Assembly: GCA_030789695.1 (NCBI GenBank)
Contig: CM061133.1
Span: 95,473,528-95,537,527, forward strand
Direction: 5' to 3'
DNA length: 64,000 nucleotides
Origin: Scilla litardierei
Taxonomy: Eukaryota; Streptophyta; Magnoliopsida; Asparagales; Asparagaceae
Shown here: positions 8,598 through 19,575 of the stretch, piece after piece
Position numbering within the stretch: the first letter of the stretch is position 1
How the letters are laid out: every line of letters starts with the position of its first letter
The notes under the pieces: generated by a model
What the model saw: only the letters and a program-made list of their open reading frames with translations
What the model was told of the DNA's origin: nothing
Database searches by the model: none
Translations under genes and position numbers: made by a program

Positions 8598-10415
8598 TGA
8601 TCGCGCCCCGGCGTACACGTCCCGAGGCGACGGTTGTAGTTTTACCGCAAGCGCACGGTATAGCGGCGAGCGGGTATCGAACACAGGGAGGACGAATGAC
8701 CGTGCTTGCTCCTAATCAACCTGGCTATTCAGAGGGATAACTGCCTTGGGCGATCCTGTCACAATCGTCAGACAAAAGTGCAAAATATCAAATCAAATAG
8801 AGAACGCCTAGGGAATGGGGAATCCCCACTACTCACCGTATTTCACAATTGTGGTTCGCCGGTATCAAAATCGCTAGGATGAGAATTCGGATGAACTAGT
8901 TGCAACTAAATGTGGAACCAAGCTCACGCTCTCGCGCTGTCGCCGGTCTATAGCTATCCTGGGTTTGGGTCCAATCTCTTGCAAACCCTACCCTAGGGAA
9001 GCTAGCATTAGGATCAACATCATCGTCCAATTGCGCACCGAGCCCAATCTCTTGCAAACTCGGTCCACAATCAAGATTAGGATAGTTCCTACCCGTCCAA
9101 TCTCTTGCAAACGGGTATCGGCACGGAATTGCAACCGGAGATCCTAGCATCGATCCAATTTCTTGCAAACCGATACTTCGAAAATCCGACTCCAACCCAA
9201 TTCGGATTTCTAGGGCTTCCCATCGAATTGGGATCCAATCTCTTGCAAATCCCGATTGATGTGAATACCTAGCCATCCGTAGTAATTCGATCCCAATCTA
9301 ATCCCTAATAACAATCCTAGCTCAATTTCTACCAACTCAACACAAATACGAAATTGGGCTCGTAGGGTTCATCCCCACTCCCCAAGACGTGGAGACTACT
9401 CACTAATCATAGCAATAGCACAATAATTGGCAAAGAAATAGACAATGGAATTCATCACAACTATGATATAAACAATAAAAATAGAGTTTTTGTGGAAGAG
9501 AAGTGCAAACCAATGTAGATCTTCAATCAACCCAACAAAAATCCAAGTTTTTCTCTTCACCAATCACAATTAATAAAACTAAAAAGTAGACTCAAAAAGC
9601 TGCAAAAAATCTGAGAGGTGGCCCCCTAAAACTAGGGTAAAAACAGAGCTTAAATAGCCCCAAAAATCGTCTAAAAATCCTGACCAAAACGCCCCTGCAC
9701 AGCCTGTTTTCCGCAAATTTCGCTACAGGCAGCGCATCGCACTCGGCCGAGTGACAAAAGTCGCTCGGCCGAGTGAAAACCCTGTCAATTTCCAGTAAGT
9801 CGTGGGCTTCAGGGGTCTTCAGTTCGGGGGCGGCTCGGCCGAGTGAGTTGTCGTCACTCGGCCGATGGCTTCACTTCACTCGGGCGGACGTGATTTGCCA
9901 CTCGGCCGAGTGGGTCTTCTGAAGCTCAGATGGCCGAAAAACAGTAACTTCGGTCTTTTTGAGGGCCTTCGTCTGGGCGCCACTCGGGCGGACGTGGTAT
10001 CGTCACTCGGCCAAGTGGGTCTTCTGTGCTCGGCCGAGTGCACAGGTAACTCGTGTCTGAATTGGTCGGCCGAGCAGTGTCTCGCTGGTCGGCCGAGTGG
10101 CTCCTCCGCTCGGCCGAGTGGGACACAAAAAATGCCCAAACTGGTCGTTTTGGCCTCCTCGTCGCTCCGGCGACGTCCATTCTTCTTCCGCTCCTCTCCA
10201 ACAGCAAAATACCCCTCGGGGAGGTCGTCGGTGGCCGTCTAGATTACACGCATCTCGAGATCACTCCTAATCGCGCCAAATCACCTGAAATGCGACAAAA
10301 ACAACAAATCGTGAAAAGCATCGCAATATCGTCGATATGTCGTGAAAAACATGATTTGGGCGATCAAAATGGCATGCAAACATGCGGGAAAAGGGTGTAA
10401 AATAAGGAGTGATCA
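8598..10415 (-). repeat. 5' LTR of complete Athila I element
   Basis: This 1818-bp partner of 1850-3667 lies at constant offset 6748 with only a few base differences. The constant-loop hairpins recur at 8971, 9044, 9097, 9155 and 9235, the CTCGGCCGAG cluster at 9737-10124, and the TATA-like box at 9658-9650. The right edge, minus-strand TGATCAC at 10415, borders unique sequence (GCACCAGACT), so the array ends here. Confidence 0.92.
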
Positions 10416-11540
10416 GCACCAGACTGTCCAAATTCCGCGTCTTCCTTTTAAGGACGAAGAAGATGAATGGGTATATATGCACTATAAGTATATTTGCACT
10501 ATAAGTATAAAATGGCAAAAAGTTCTGCTAGTTCTTAGAGCAACACCAAATCCAATGAATAGAAATTGGAACTACTGAAAAACAAATGACTACTATAGAC
10601 TTAGCACTCTGTTGCTTCCTTGGTGTTTCTCAACGCTTATTTCTTTTAGTGGTCTAGTTTAAGAAGTTTAATGCAGTTGTTATTCATGAACAGACTCTCC
10701 TTTATAATCCCTCTATTTGGTGTTGGAAGTTCTCATACATCATATAAGATATAAATTAAGAGGAGTCTTATGATGTACAGAAACATAAAAAATTAGTCAA
10801 ATGTATGACTCACGGGTAACCATGTGGATTTGCAAGCTGCGTATGTGTAATGGTCCATTGACCTATAAATAAAAGAATGGATCACGATTAAATGGGGTAA
10901 CCTATTACCGACCCAACATAACCCAGACTTTAACGGAATCATTTGTCTTTGCAACCCCAAACCCAACCCCCCCCCACAAAAAAACACACAAAAAAAAACA
11001 AAACAAAACAACGAAAACCACAACAAATCACAATGAACATATCTACTTGACCATAGATTAACATGTGAAAACCAATTTCCACCTCAATGGAACAAACATC
11101 AATTTTGAAATGCAAGTTCAACAATGTTATTTAAGAACTTTATCCAGAATAATCAATTAATATTTCATTTTAAATAAGACTGTAGGTTAAGATTTAGAAG
11201 TATTATGAATTAAAATTATAAACGCATGCTTTAAGGCTCATACATATTCAAAATTTAAGTGCTCATCCATATTCAAAATGAAGCAACTAACGTTTTAGAT
11301 AATATTTTTATCTCCATAATCTGATAATAATGTAATCATGCACTACCTCCCTACAAAAAATAATACATATTACCATTAATCCTAAGTATTGCAACTAATG
11401 AGATCAACACCTCAAAAAGAAAAGAAAAAGATTAGATCTCCAAGATTCAGAACAAAAAGTCCATGTCAAATTTGTCCCCAGAGACAAAAAAAATAACCTC
11501 AAAATAGAAGAGATCACACATTAAAGAGTAGCTCTTACCC
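10416..11540. other. Intergenic stretch without recognised gene
   Basis: A/T-rich sequence with a C-rich then A-rich low-complexity run at about 10952-11010. No frame resembles a known protein and no terminal repeats were found. It borders the Athila I 5' LTR on the left and the E2F-like fragment on the right. Confidence 0.6.
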
Positions 11541-11833
11541 ATCAAAGATCGCCTCTTGGCATTTGAGAGGAATTGCGAGGAGCGATCCAGAGCCAGCTTC
11601 AAATGGGTCAAGGTGTTTGGGGATGAGTTTCTACCCCCAAACTTTTTGTTTTCCAAGCTAAAACCTAAACAAAATTCGACATAATAAAAATTAGATCTTT
11701 GCGAATCATGAATACTAATTTGAGAGAAAAAGAAGCAAGATTTGACCCTAACACTCTCCAATACATTGACAATATCGTAGATCCATCGCCTCTCGACCCT
11801 AAGTCTCCTCGCGACATCATTTAAACCCACCAA
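11541..11833 (-). pseudogene. E2F/DEL-like winged-helix exon fragment
   Basis: The minus strand from 11833 to 11747 encodes 29 residues with the winged-helix core VERRWIYDIVNVLES, very close to the VERRRIYDIVNVLES signature of E2F and atypical E2F (DEL) factors, which bind DNA and restrain the cell cycle. The piece is bordered like an exon: a TAG acceptor just upstream (11835-11834) and GTCAAA just downstream, exactly 87 nt. A possible next exon lies at about 11665-11541, ending at a good donor (GTAAGAGC), but its protein is degenerate. The third Arg of the usual ERRR is Trp. No other exons are nearby, so this is a captured or decayed gene fragment and not a working gene. Confidence 0.7.
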
Positions 11834-11849
11834 CTACACATCAAAAAAA

Positions 11850-12720
11850 TGCCAAAAGATTCACGAAACCAAACAAAAAATATGGAAATTTTGCACATCA
11901 AATGCGATCAAAATGGGAAACAGAGATCCATACTTTGAGCAAAGGAGGCCCAGCGATTTCATGCTTCCACGAACATCGAAGAAGAAGAAGACTTTGAGCA
12001 AAGTGGAAATTGAAGAAAACGGAACTTGATGATGTTATCTCCCTTGTAGGCCCAGAATAATTGAAGAAAAATTTAACAAAAACGGAAATTGAAGAAAAAA
12101 ACTTTGAGCAAAGCGGGCAGCGATGCCAAGAATAATTACCTCAGTTGCTCTACTCCATTATTCCAAAGAATTATTCTTGCCGTGAACTTGATGATGTTAT
12201 CCTAGGGAATTGACTTGTGAGCTGTTTTTATCCAGGTGGTTGGCTCTTACGTGTACCCTGATGAATTCATGTGTACCCTTCTGGTTGGCTCTCCATCTTT
12301 CGTAGGGGCAGCATGTGATGGATGTCAGTGCAAAGAAATCACTCTGGACCACTCGCTACCCTCCTCTGATGTGTGAAGATCACATTGGGTGTTTGTTGGT
12401 CCCATTGGGTGGTAGGATCACGTGTGCCAGTGAAATCCTTAATTTAGATATTCGGATGCTTGAACTGCCAAAGAGAGAGAGAGAAAAACTTGATTTCTTT
12501 AATTTTTCTTTGGAAATGATCCGACATCTCGTAGAGTCAAAAGTTTTCAAAGGATTTTCCCTCCAAAACGTAAATGTTTCTCCCAAAAAATTTCACCAAG
12601 TCCAATCTCAACCCTTGATTTCTCCAGATTAAATCTATACCGTCTTTCTATCAACCTCTTTGTCCTAGTCAGCTTGTCCTAGTCAGCCCTAGGATTCAAA
12701 AAACACTGTCAAATGTATAA
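11850..12720. other. Intergenic stretch, one unrecognised open frame
   Basis: No known family is visible. A 105-codon plus-strand frame (12315-12632) matches nothing I recognise and has no supporting context. The GAGAGAGAGA run at 12473-12482 is the only simple repeat of note. Confidence 0.45.
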
Positions 12721-12722
12721 TA

Positions 12723-12761
12723 GATATATATATATATATATATGCTATATATATATATATA
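12723..12761. repeat. TA dinucleotide microsatellite
   Basis: TA repeats interrupted once by TGCTA near the centre, so the tract is also nearly palindromic. It immediately precedes the candidate Helitron start, which fits the preference of Helitrons for A-T target sites. Confidence 0.85.
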
Positions 12762-13115
12762 TCTATTTTATAAAATAGGGATGTTATCAAGAGAAATTGG
12801 ATAAGTGAAATTGGATAAGAGAAATTGGACAAGAGAAATTGGATAAGGGAATTTGGACAAGAGTATATCTATTCTATAAAGGATGAAGATTTTGAATTTT
12901 ATCATACTAGGACAAAGCTTTGTCCTACGTGGTAAGATTGTCCTCGGTGGCAATGACAATTTTGGGGGGACTTAAATTTTAGGGAAAAACTTAAATTTGG
13001 GAGGAACCTTAAAATTTTATTTGAAAACTTGAAATTTGGGGGGAACTTGAAATTTGTTGGGGGAAAAACTCAGCCATTAAATAAACCATGCCCTATGGGC
13101 ACGGGTAATGACTAG
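12762..13115 (+). mobile_element. Candidate short non-autonomous Helitron
   Basis: The left end reads A followed by TCTATTTTATAAAATAGGG. The right end reads GCCCTATGGGC (a 4-bp stem hairpin, 13090-13100), then ACGGGTAATGA, then CTAG followed by T. A 5' TC, a 3' CTRR preceded about 11 bases upstream by a short hairpin, insertion between A and T, and no target duplication are the Helitron rules. The interior has repeated GAGAAATTGGA-type units and no coding capacity. The left end lies in TA-rich DNA, so the 5' boundary is less sure; TCTATTCTATAAAGG at 12867 is an alternative start. Confidence 0.45.
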
Positions 13116-13186
13116 TATATGTATAAAACAGATGAGGGGAGGGTCCGACTTTCCCGTCGGTGATCTGGAAAACCTGGGCGGTGGGA

Positions 13187-13721
13187 TGATTTGGAGGTGG
13201 AGGAATAACAAGGAGGGGCTACTGGGGCGGACTGAAGGAAGGACAGCGGGGGGATTCGGGAGCTGGAGGGTTTGGAGGAGGTAACGGCGATCCTGTCGAT
13301 GGTAATGGCGAAGGACCTAAAGGCGTTGGATCTAAAGGAAATAGTAACGGATCTGGTTGGGCTGTGGGCTCTAATGATGTTAACTTGGGGGGTTTCGTTG
13401 GTTCAAAGGATTACGCCAGCGTTATGGGGGATACTGCCGAAGGATGGCATGTGGTCAAAAACAAGGGGAGAACTCCAGTTGGACGCTATCTGCCTAGAAG
13501 AGGCATGGGAGGCTCACAGGCCGTGAGACAGCATGTCAAGGGTTCTTTGAGATATGGAGGGGAGAATCAGCTACTGGCAGATAGGAGTGCTCACAAGGTG
13601 CTTGATAGATTTCCTGTGAGACCTAATGCTCGAATATCTATTGATACTTCTGATGCTAAACAGACGTGGTTGGATGTCTGTACAAATCATCGCACCTACG
13701 ATGCTAAAATGTCTATGAAGT
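13187..13721 (+). pseudogene. LINE ORF1, 5' part
   Basis: The frame is open from about 13187 (after a TGA at 13187-13189) and rich in Gly/Asn repeats before a more ordered part from about 13400. No ATG is obvious, so the original start may be lost. ORF1 proteins bind LINE RNA. The frame is interrupted at 13721 by the Athila II LTR and continues at 47770, where the DUF4283-like region begins. Confidence 0.7.
13717..13721 (+). repeat. Target-site duplication GAAGT, left copy (Athila II)
   Basis: GAAGT precedes the LTR start TGACGTGC and recurs at 47765-47769 after the LTR end GCACGTCA. Removal of the insert plus one copy leaves LINE ORF1 in frame, confirming the insertion boundaries. Confidence 0.93.
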
Positions 13722-15309
13722 TGACGTGCGTTTATATTTCATATATTTACGCACGTTTTCTTCCATGTTTTCCGTATTTACCGCCGTCTTTTATTCGTTT
13801 TCTCGTGTTTTCTTGTATTTTCTTGTTTTCTTTCACTTTTCCGTATTTTCCGTGTTTTACAGGAGTTTGCTGGCATTTGGGATGCAAAACGATGATATCA
13901 TGTGTCCCCGGAGCAACGGGAGGAGTCACGCGTGATCCAGGGGGTCAAACGACGAAGATTACATCTTTCAGCCCCTCACCCGGTTGGTTGATCATCTCCA
14001 ACCGATCGGGTGATGCACGCATGCACCACCCGGACGCAGCTTGGAGCCACCGAGAAGTCACCCGGTCGGTTCAGTGACCGGGGCAAAAGCTCAAAGTCTC
14101 TGGAAATTCGAAGCTGATTTCCAACCGATCGGGTGACCTTCAACCGATCGGTTCACCTGTAGCTGAATTTCAACAACCAAGACTCGAAGCTCCAACCGGT
14201 CTCCTCACCCGGCCCGCACCAAGATCCAACCGGTCGGCACCAAGATCCAACCGATCGCACCAAGATCCAACCGACTGGTTCATACTGACCGGGTGAAACC
14301 CCCGCATCGCGCTGTAATTTTGTGAAGCGCCTCACCCGACCGGTTGACTTGTCAACCGATCGGGTGATGTCGTTTTCTATAAATAGAACCCTAGGTTTCC
14401 CAGATTCGGGAGTTGGTTATTTTTTACTGTTTTCTTCATTTTGTGACGGCTGTAATTTTCCTGTTTTTGTAAGTTTTCGGATCTTTGTAAAACTTTAGTA
14501 TTATCTTAATTGCTCTACTACCTTCGCATTCCTATCGTCTGATTATGATTTTAACGGTTCATTTTCGTTTAGATCGCTTTTTAATGAATATTTGTGAGTA
14601 GTTCCAAAATCTGGGATTTTGGCGGAAACCCCTTCAGGGGCTCTTCCCGATGCATCCGTAGGGTTAGGAAATCGATAGGGATTAGGAATCTAACGGTTAC
14701 GCGGGGTGTTTTATTGTCATCGGTGGGAAAAGGATCGCCTTTGACCGTTGGGCCAAGGGGGAATAAACTTGGCGGTTGACTCCCTAGCCATAGCTCACGC
14801 CCTTAGCGTAGACACCGAATCCTAGCGCGCGGGAGCGGCAGGATGAGACGTTGGGAGTTATCGTTGCGAGCTTAGTGCTCTCGGAATCGATCAGTGTTAA
14901 TGGACACTGGAGTGCCCACTGATCGAACCCGGGAAGTCCGGTGTATCATCCTGGGCACCGACCGGAATATCGGGCCCATGGGATGCCGGTACCACTTTCA
15001 GAGGCAACGTCTCACCATTAGACTCTAATTCCGATCGCCATCCTACCCGTAGGCCGTATCGACGAGAGTAGCTCGTTGGAGTGGAAACCAAAGTCCCGGG
15101 TTTATTTTCATATTGTCCATACCTTGCATTCCTTTACCGTGACAACCCATCAACCGATCCGGGCTAGCTCACCCACGGGGTGATTTCGGTCCTCCTTGAC
15201 ACAAGCACATCCAAGCCACACTACAACACCGTGCGCTTGCGGTTACAAATATCTAAACCCTCACGCGGGTCCCCCGGCCATTTGCGGCTCGCAAACCGGG
15301 GGCACGTCA
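13722..15309 (+). repeat. 5' LTR of Athila II
   Basis: The LTR is 1588 bp with ends TGACGTGC/GCACGTCA. U3 holds a block of ACCGATCGGGTGA and related palindromes (about 13978-14370), followed at once by the TATA box CTATAAATA (14378-14386), so transcription should start near 14410. It lacks 24 bp, near 15211, present in the 3' LTR. Confidence 0.92.
13978..14386 (+). promoter_or_regulatory. Palindrome cluster and TATA box of the Athila II LTR
   Basis: Copies of AACCGATCGGGTGA, TCACCCGGTCGG and relatives alternate in both orientations. The last copy (AACCGATCGGGTGATG) ends about ten bases before CTATAAATA. The arrangement is repeated at 43569-43930 inside the element, which argues that the block belongs to the promoter. 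Confidence 0.65.
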
Positions 15310-15315
15310 AGTTTA

Positions 15316-15333
15316 TGGCGCCGTTGCCGGGGA
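15316..15333 (+). other. Primer binding site of Athila II
   Basis: TGGCGCCGTTGCCGGGGA, six bases after the 5' LTR, is the tRNA-Asp type PBS usual for Athila. Confidence 0.92.
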
Positions 15334-15502
15334 GGCAACGTGCTTGTTATTTTAGGATCTCTTGAACCCTAGTGTCTAGCTCTTATCCCTACCTCGCGAT
15401 AATATTCGCATTCTTCTTTTTCCTTTTTATTTTCTTTTTTTTTATTTCTTATCTTATCTGTTTCTCTCCCACTTGTCGCTTCACGGGTGTTTGTTGTTTT
15501 TC

Positions 15503-16726
15503 ATGCGCAGGAGTTCAAGAAGTCTCGACGACTTAATCCCCGTTGATCCTGAGATTAACGCCACCCTTAGGCATTTGGCCGCCGAGAAGCAAAGAAGAGA
15601 GGATCCTGAAGCCATGGAGGAGAACACCCCGCCTCACAAGTCCCTGTTGGAGTACTCGATGCCATCTATCGAGTCCACTTCCGCCATCCGTCCTCCAGCT
15701 ATTACGGCCCAACGCTTCGAGCTAAAGCCGTCTTTGGTGACGTGGATCCAACAGGATCAGTTTTCGGGTGCACCCATGGAGAGCCCCATCGAGCATCTAG
15801 ACTCCTTCTTGGAGAAATGTGACACCTTCCGGATTAACGGTGTCACAACTGAGGCGATCCGACTGAAGCTGTTCCCCTTCTCCTTGCGAGACAAGGCCAA
15901 GCTGTTGCTTAGGGGGAAGGACCCAAATACATTCAACACCTGGGAGAAGCTATCCAATGCTTTCCTGACAAAGTTCTTTCCTCCGGAGAAGACCATGAAG
16001 CTGAGGAGTGAGATCTCCTCCTTCTCCCAGGCCAGCCACGAGTCCTTGCATGAGGCTTGGACAAGATACAAGGAGATGCAGAGAAGATGTCCCCACCATG
16101 AGCTCCCCAAGTGGCAGATTATAAATCTGTTCTATAATGGGTTGAGGGATGATTTAAAGTCTTCCATGGACGTCGCGGCTGGAGGGTCATTCATGTCAAG
16201 AAGCGAAGAAGATGTCGGGCAAATTTTGGAAAATATGGCATCCAACAATGAACGATGGTGTGACGAGAGGGCCACACCAAGGTCTGGGGGCATCCATAGA
16301 GTGGAAGACGTCGAAAAATTGTCAAGCAAATTTGACTTGCTATCGACCCAGATCTCTGCATTGATGGTAGGCGCCGGTGGCACCGGTACACAACAGATTG
16401 CTGCGATAGAATCCGAAGTTTTTGGGGAATTCGACGGTGGTGACGTCTCACCACCGTTGGATCAGGCGAGCGCATTGTTTTACAATCCTATGGGGAATGC
16501 GCCATTTCCACCACGGACCAACTCAAACCCGGCCTACTCTCCCAACAACCGGAATCATCCGAACCTTAGTTACCGGGCACCCTACCAACAACCGGCTCAG
16601 CAACAACAGCAGATATATCAGTCGGCTAGGCCCCAGCAGCAGTTTCAGCAGCAGCAATATCATCAACAACCTCCACCACAATATCAACAATATGCCCCTA
16701 GGAATCAGCAGCCCGCCCAGCAGTAA
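15503..16726 (+). pseudogene. gag: Athila II gag
   Basis: The likely start is ATG at 15503 (MRRSSRSLDDL), as the upstream in-frame ATG at 15473 adds residues unlike other Athila Gag. The capsid core includes LKLFPFSLRDKAK and W.KL...F..KFFPP-type patterns shared with Athila I Gag. The C-terminal part is very Gln-rich (about 16590-16725). The frame ends at TAA 16724-16726 inside the Gln run, where a CAA would be expected, and coding resumes downstream, so the stop is probably a mutation. Gag would assemble the particle. Confidence 0.85.
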
Positions 16727-18133
16727 TTCGGCCAACAGAGGGCCATTTCTCCGGTTGAGTCCCTCTTTGACTCAATAAATAGCCAACCAGGAGAAAATCA
16801 ATCTGAAGCTGGAGATGGGACAAAGAGTACTCACAGATCAGGTGACCCAGCTGGGGTTGCAAGTGGCGAACCAGCAAAGACCTCAGAATTTATTACCGCC
16901 ACAACCTGAGGTGAACCCTAGGGGGGTAAATTGGACCTTGGCACTCACACATGAACATGAAAACGTGTCCGCCATCGTCTTGAGGAGCGGGACACAAATT
17001 CCTACTAGAGCGCCGCCCAAAGAACCGGAAGCACCACTGGCCGTCGAGCGGCCAATTGAAAAAGCTAATGACGACGGTGCCCCGTCGCCAAAAATTATTG
17101 CTCCGGAGGGAACCCCCGAAGAAGAGAAGAAGAAAGAAGAAGGGAATTTGAAGTTATTCAAGCCCGTTGTGCCTTTCCCACAATGGCTCGCCAAAGCCAA
17201 AATCGATGAGAAGTATGGCAAATTCTCTGCCATGGTGAAAGACATGAGTTTGCAAATCCCCTTCCTCGAGGCCATAGAGACGATCCCCTCCTATGCTAAA
17301 TTCTTGAAAGACTTGGTGATGCGGGGATCTAGAAAAGAAAAGGTTGTGTTAACGGCGGAGTGCAGCGCACTCATTCAGCGTGCAAATCCGCCCAAGCTCA
17401 AGGATCCAGGAAGTTTCTCCATCCCTTGCTCTATCGGGGAAGTGCAAATCCATATGGCACTCGTCGATCTTGGTGCGAGCGTCAGTTTAATGCCCCTATC
17501 GTTGTACAAGAGAATAGGGATGGGAGACTTAGAGCCCACCGGCATGACATTACAACTTGCTGACCGTTTGGTCAAGTATCCTATGGGAGTAATGGACGAC
17601 CTCCCAGTCGATGTGAAAGGGGTGCATGTACCAGTCGATTTTGTGGTGATGGACATGCCGGAAGACAAGCATACCCCAATTATTCTTGGATGACCCGTTA
17701 TGGCAACCGCCGGAGTGTTGATAGACGTAAAGAACGGGAAGCTTTCCCTGAATGTGGGAGAAGAAAGAGTCGAATTTGACTTGGGCTTGTCGATGAAACA
17801 TCCAAACCCCCCGGACGATCCTAGTATCAATGTGTTGGAGAATGAAGAAGAAAGAGCTGTTGAAACGAGTGCATGGTAAGTGCTCTCGAGGAATCCCCCC
17901 GATAGCTTGGGGGACCTTGGAGAGCAAGTTAGCACCCCTAAGAATGGAGTGTCTAATGAGGCGGTCACGCGACATGTGATCCCTCCCGGATTCCCTAAGT
18001 CTCCTCCCACGAGGAGAAGAGGAAAAGAACCCATGGACCTCACTAGCAATGAGGTCCGGATCCTGAAAAAGACGGCGGTCGACGCCAATTTGAGGGAGAA
18101 GCCCCCGGATCCTGTGAACAAGGGGAGGGTAGT
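16727..18133 (+). pseudogene. pro: Athila II gag C-terminus and aspartic protease, broken and interrupted
   Basis: A frameshift near 16770-16790 moves coding into the frame open from 16815. The protease active site DLGAS is at 17466-17480 and the conserved ILG motif is at 17683-17691, directly followed by TGA (17691-17693) where Arg (CGA) is expected, a CpG-type change. The frame continues to a second stop at 17877-17879 and then on to 18133, where the Tekay-like array is inserted. The last 33 codons lie at 43267-43366, after the right target duplication. The protease would process Gag. Confidence 0.85.
18129..18133 (+). repeat. Target-site duplication GTAGT, left copy (Tekay-like array)
   Basis: GTAGT precedes TGTAACG at 18134 and recurs at 43262-43266 after the LTR end GCGTGACA. 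The Athila II frame continues across once the insert is removed. Confidence 0.93.
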
Positions 18134-18424
18134 TGTAACGACTGGTTTTCATGTATCTGGATTTATTATATTATATTATAAGTTTTGGTGGATTTTCTCC
18201 TTATATGTGGTTTTCGTCTCCGTAACTTTCATTTTCGATCGTATCGTCGTGTTTTCTAGCTTCTTTCTTAGAATCGTCGATTTTGGAGTAAGTCATTCGT
18301 GACGGGCTTCGTATCGGTCATATCTTCTTGTTAGATCAAGCCTAGGAGTCTTAGGAATCGATCCCGGAGCTCTGCGCTCCATATCGGAACTTTTGGTGCT
18401 CATTAGCCGGTGTAAGAAGGGGCA

Positions 18425-18983
18425 CCGACCGACTTGATGACGATCCAGTCGGTCGGCAAGCCTTCTTGAACCGACTAGTTGGCTTTGTTAATTTCTCAGG
18501 AGTTACTGTTTGTCGTTAGTCGGTCTAAGAACGTTGGTTGACCGACTAGGTTGCAAACTAGTCGGTCGGCAATGCTTCTTCAACCGACTAACTCATCAAC
18601 TATTTTTGGTACTAGTTACTGTTCCTTCTTAGTCGGTCTAAGTTCATCTTTTGACCGACTAGTTTTTAAACTAGTCGGTTAAGTTATGTACTCAGACCGA
18701 CTAATTCTTAGTTCTTCTGAACAGTCGAGTATTGTTTACTCTTAGTCGGTCTAAGAACGTTCATCGACCGACTAGATGCCAAACTAGTCGGTCAGTAGTT
18801 GTTCTTTGACCGACTAAATCTAAATCCTATTTCTGTTCAGGAGTTACTATTTGGACTTAGTCGGTCTGCGTTGGTCAACCGACCGACTAGTTCCCAAACT
18901 AGTCGGTCAGTGGTTGCTCTTTGACCGACTAATCTGTGTTGAAACTCTAGTTTCTAGGCAGCCGCCAGCCCTTCCTATTTAAA
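18425..18983 (+). promoter_or_regulatory. ACCGAC/GTCGGT array and TATA-like box of family A LTR
   Basis: By eye about 12 ACCGAC and about 9 GTCGGT sites alternate in roughly 510 bp, often as ACCGACTAG paired with CTAGTCGGT so that arms can pair. RCCGAC is the core of the DRE/CRT element bound by plant DREB/CBF stress regulators. A TATA-like TATTTAAA follows at 18976. The block is kept in the other two A LTRs (about 33497-34010 and 40939-41450). Stress control is inferred, not shown. Confidence 0.6.
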
Positions 18984-19454
18984 CCCCTCCCAAACGTTTT
19001 CTTCTCCTTCCTCACGACCTAAAACCCTAGTTTCTCCCCCATTGAGCCCCCTACTACCTCAAACCCTTATTTCTTCATCCCAAGCCCAAAATCCATCATC
19101 CAAACTCTCCCTTAACACATTCTACCTCTCATCTTCCGCAAAATCTCATCAAACCCCCCAAAATCCCCCAAAACCATATTTCTCCAAACTTCTCCATCCA
19201 TTTCCAGATCTGAACCCTAGGTTCCCCGGAGCGTTTCTTCCGTTGCCGTGGTTGCTCGGTATTATTCTTCTGTTCCCTATACGGTAATAGTCGATTCTTT
19301 AGTTTTAGCATGACCCGTTGTGTTTTTGTCAAACCCCAAGGAAATGAATATTGTTTGTTGATTGTTTCTACATAACAGCGACTTCCCCGTAGATTAGCGT
19401 CCGTGGGACGAACCCTCGTTGATCGTCATCCTCGGTGCTAGGCAAGTGAAACTT

Positions 19455-19575
19455 GCCACTTAGGGTTTAGGCCATGTTTTAGGCCATTTGCTTGTTGTAG
19501 GCGTAAAAGAAACTAGGCGACGAAATGATACTCGCCTAGGCGCAAATTTAGGAACTAGCTTGACAACGAAGCTAG
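19455..19575 (+). ncRNA. Structured leader segment in family A LTR (shared with B)
   Basis: Three hairpins occur in a row: GGCAAGT-GAA-ACTTGCC, CTAGGCGA with loop CGAAATGATAC and TCGCCTAG, and CTAGCTT with loop GACAACG and AAGCTAG (19555-19575). Family B has the same three (about 26462-26638) with the same loop cores but several stem pairs changed on both sides. The segment lies downstream of the TATA-like box, so it should be in the RNA leader, where packaging or dimer signals usually sit. Confidence 0.6.

Larger units (their letters stand above)
1850..10415 (-). mobile_element. Athila-type Ty3/gypsy element (Athila I), complete, non-autonomous
   Basis: Read on the minus strand the element runs 5' LTR (10415-8598), PBS (8591-8574), gag-protease gene (8422-5561), non-coding spacer, polypurine tract (about 3684-3668) and 3' LTR (3667-1850). 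The LTRs start TGATCAC and end GCGATCA. The gag, the DLGAS-type protease and the PBS TGGCGCCGTTGCCGGGGA, which matches tRNA-Asp as is usual for Athila, identify the lineage. No reverse transcriptase, RNase H or integrase is encoded, so this is a gag-protease derivative that would need enzymes from elsewhere. The two LTRs differ at only a handful of positions seen by eye, so insertion is recent. The left LTR also abuts another internal region (1-1849), which makes a tandem array. The target duplication cannot be tested because the left end of the array is outside the window. Confidence 0.9.
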
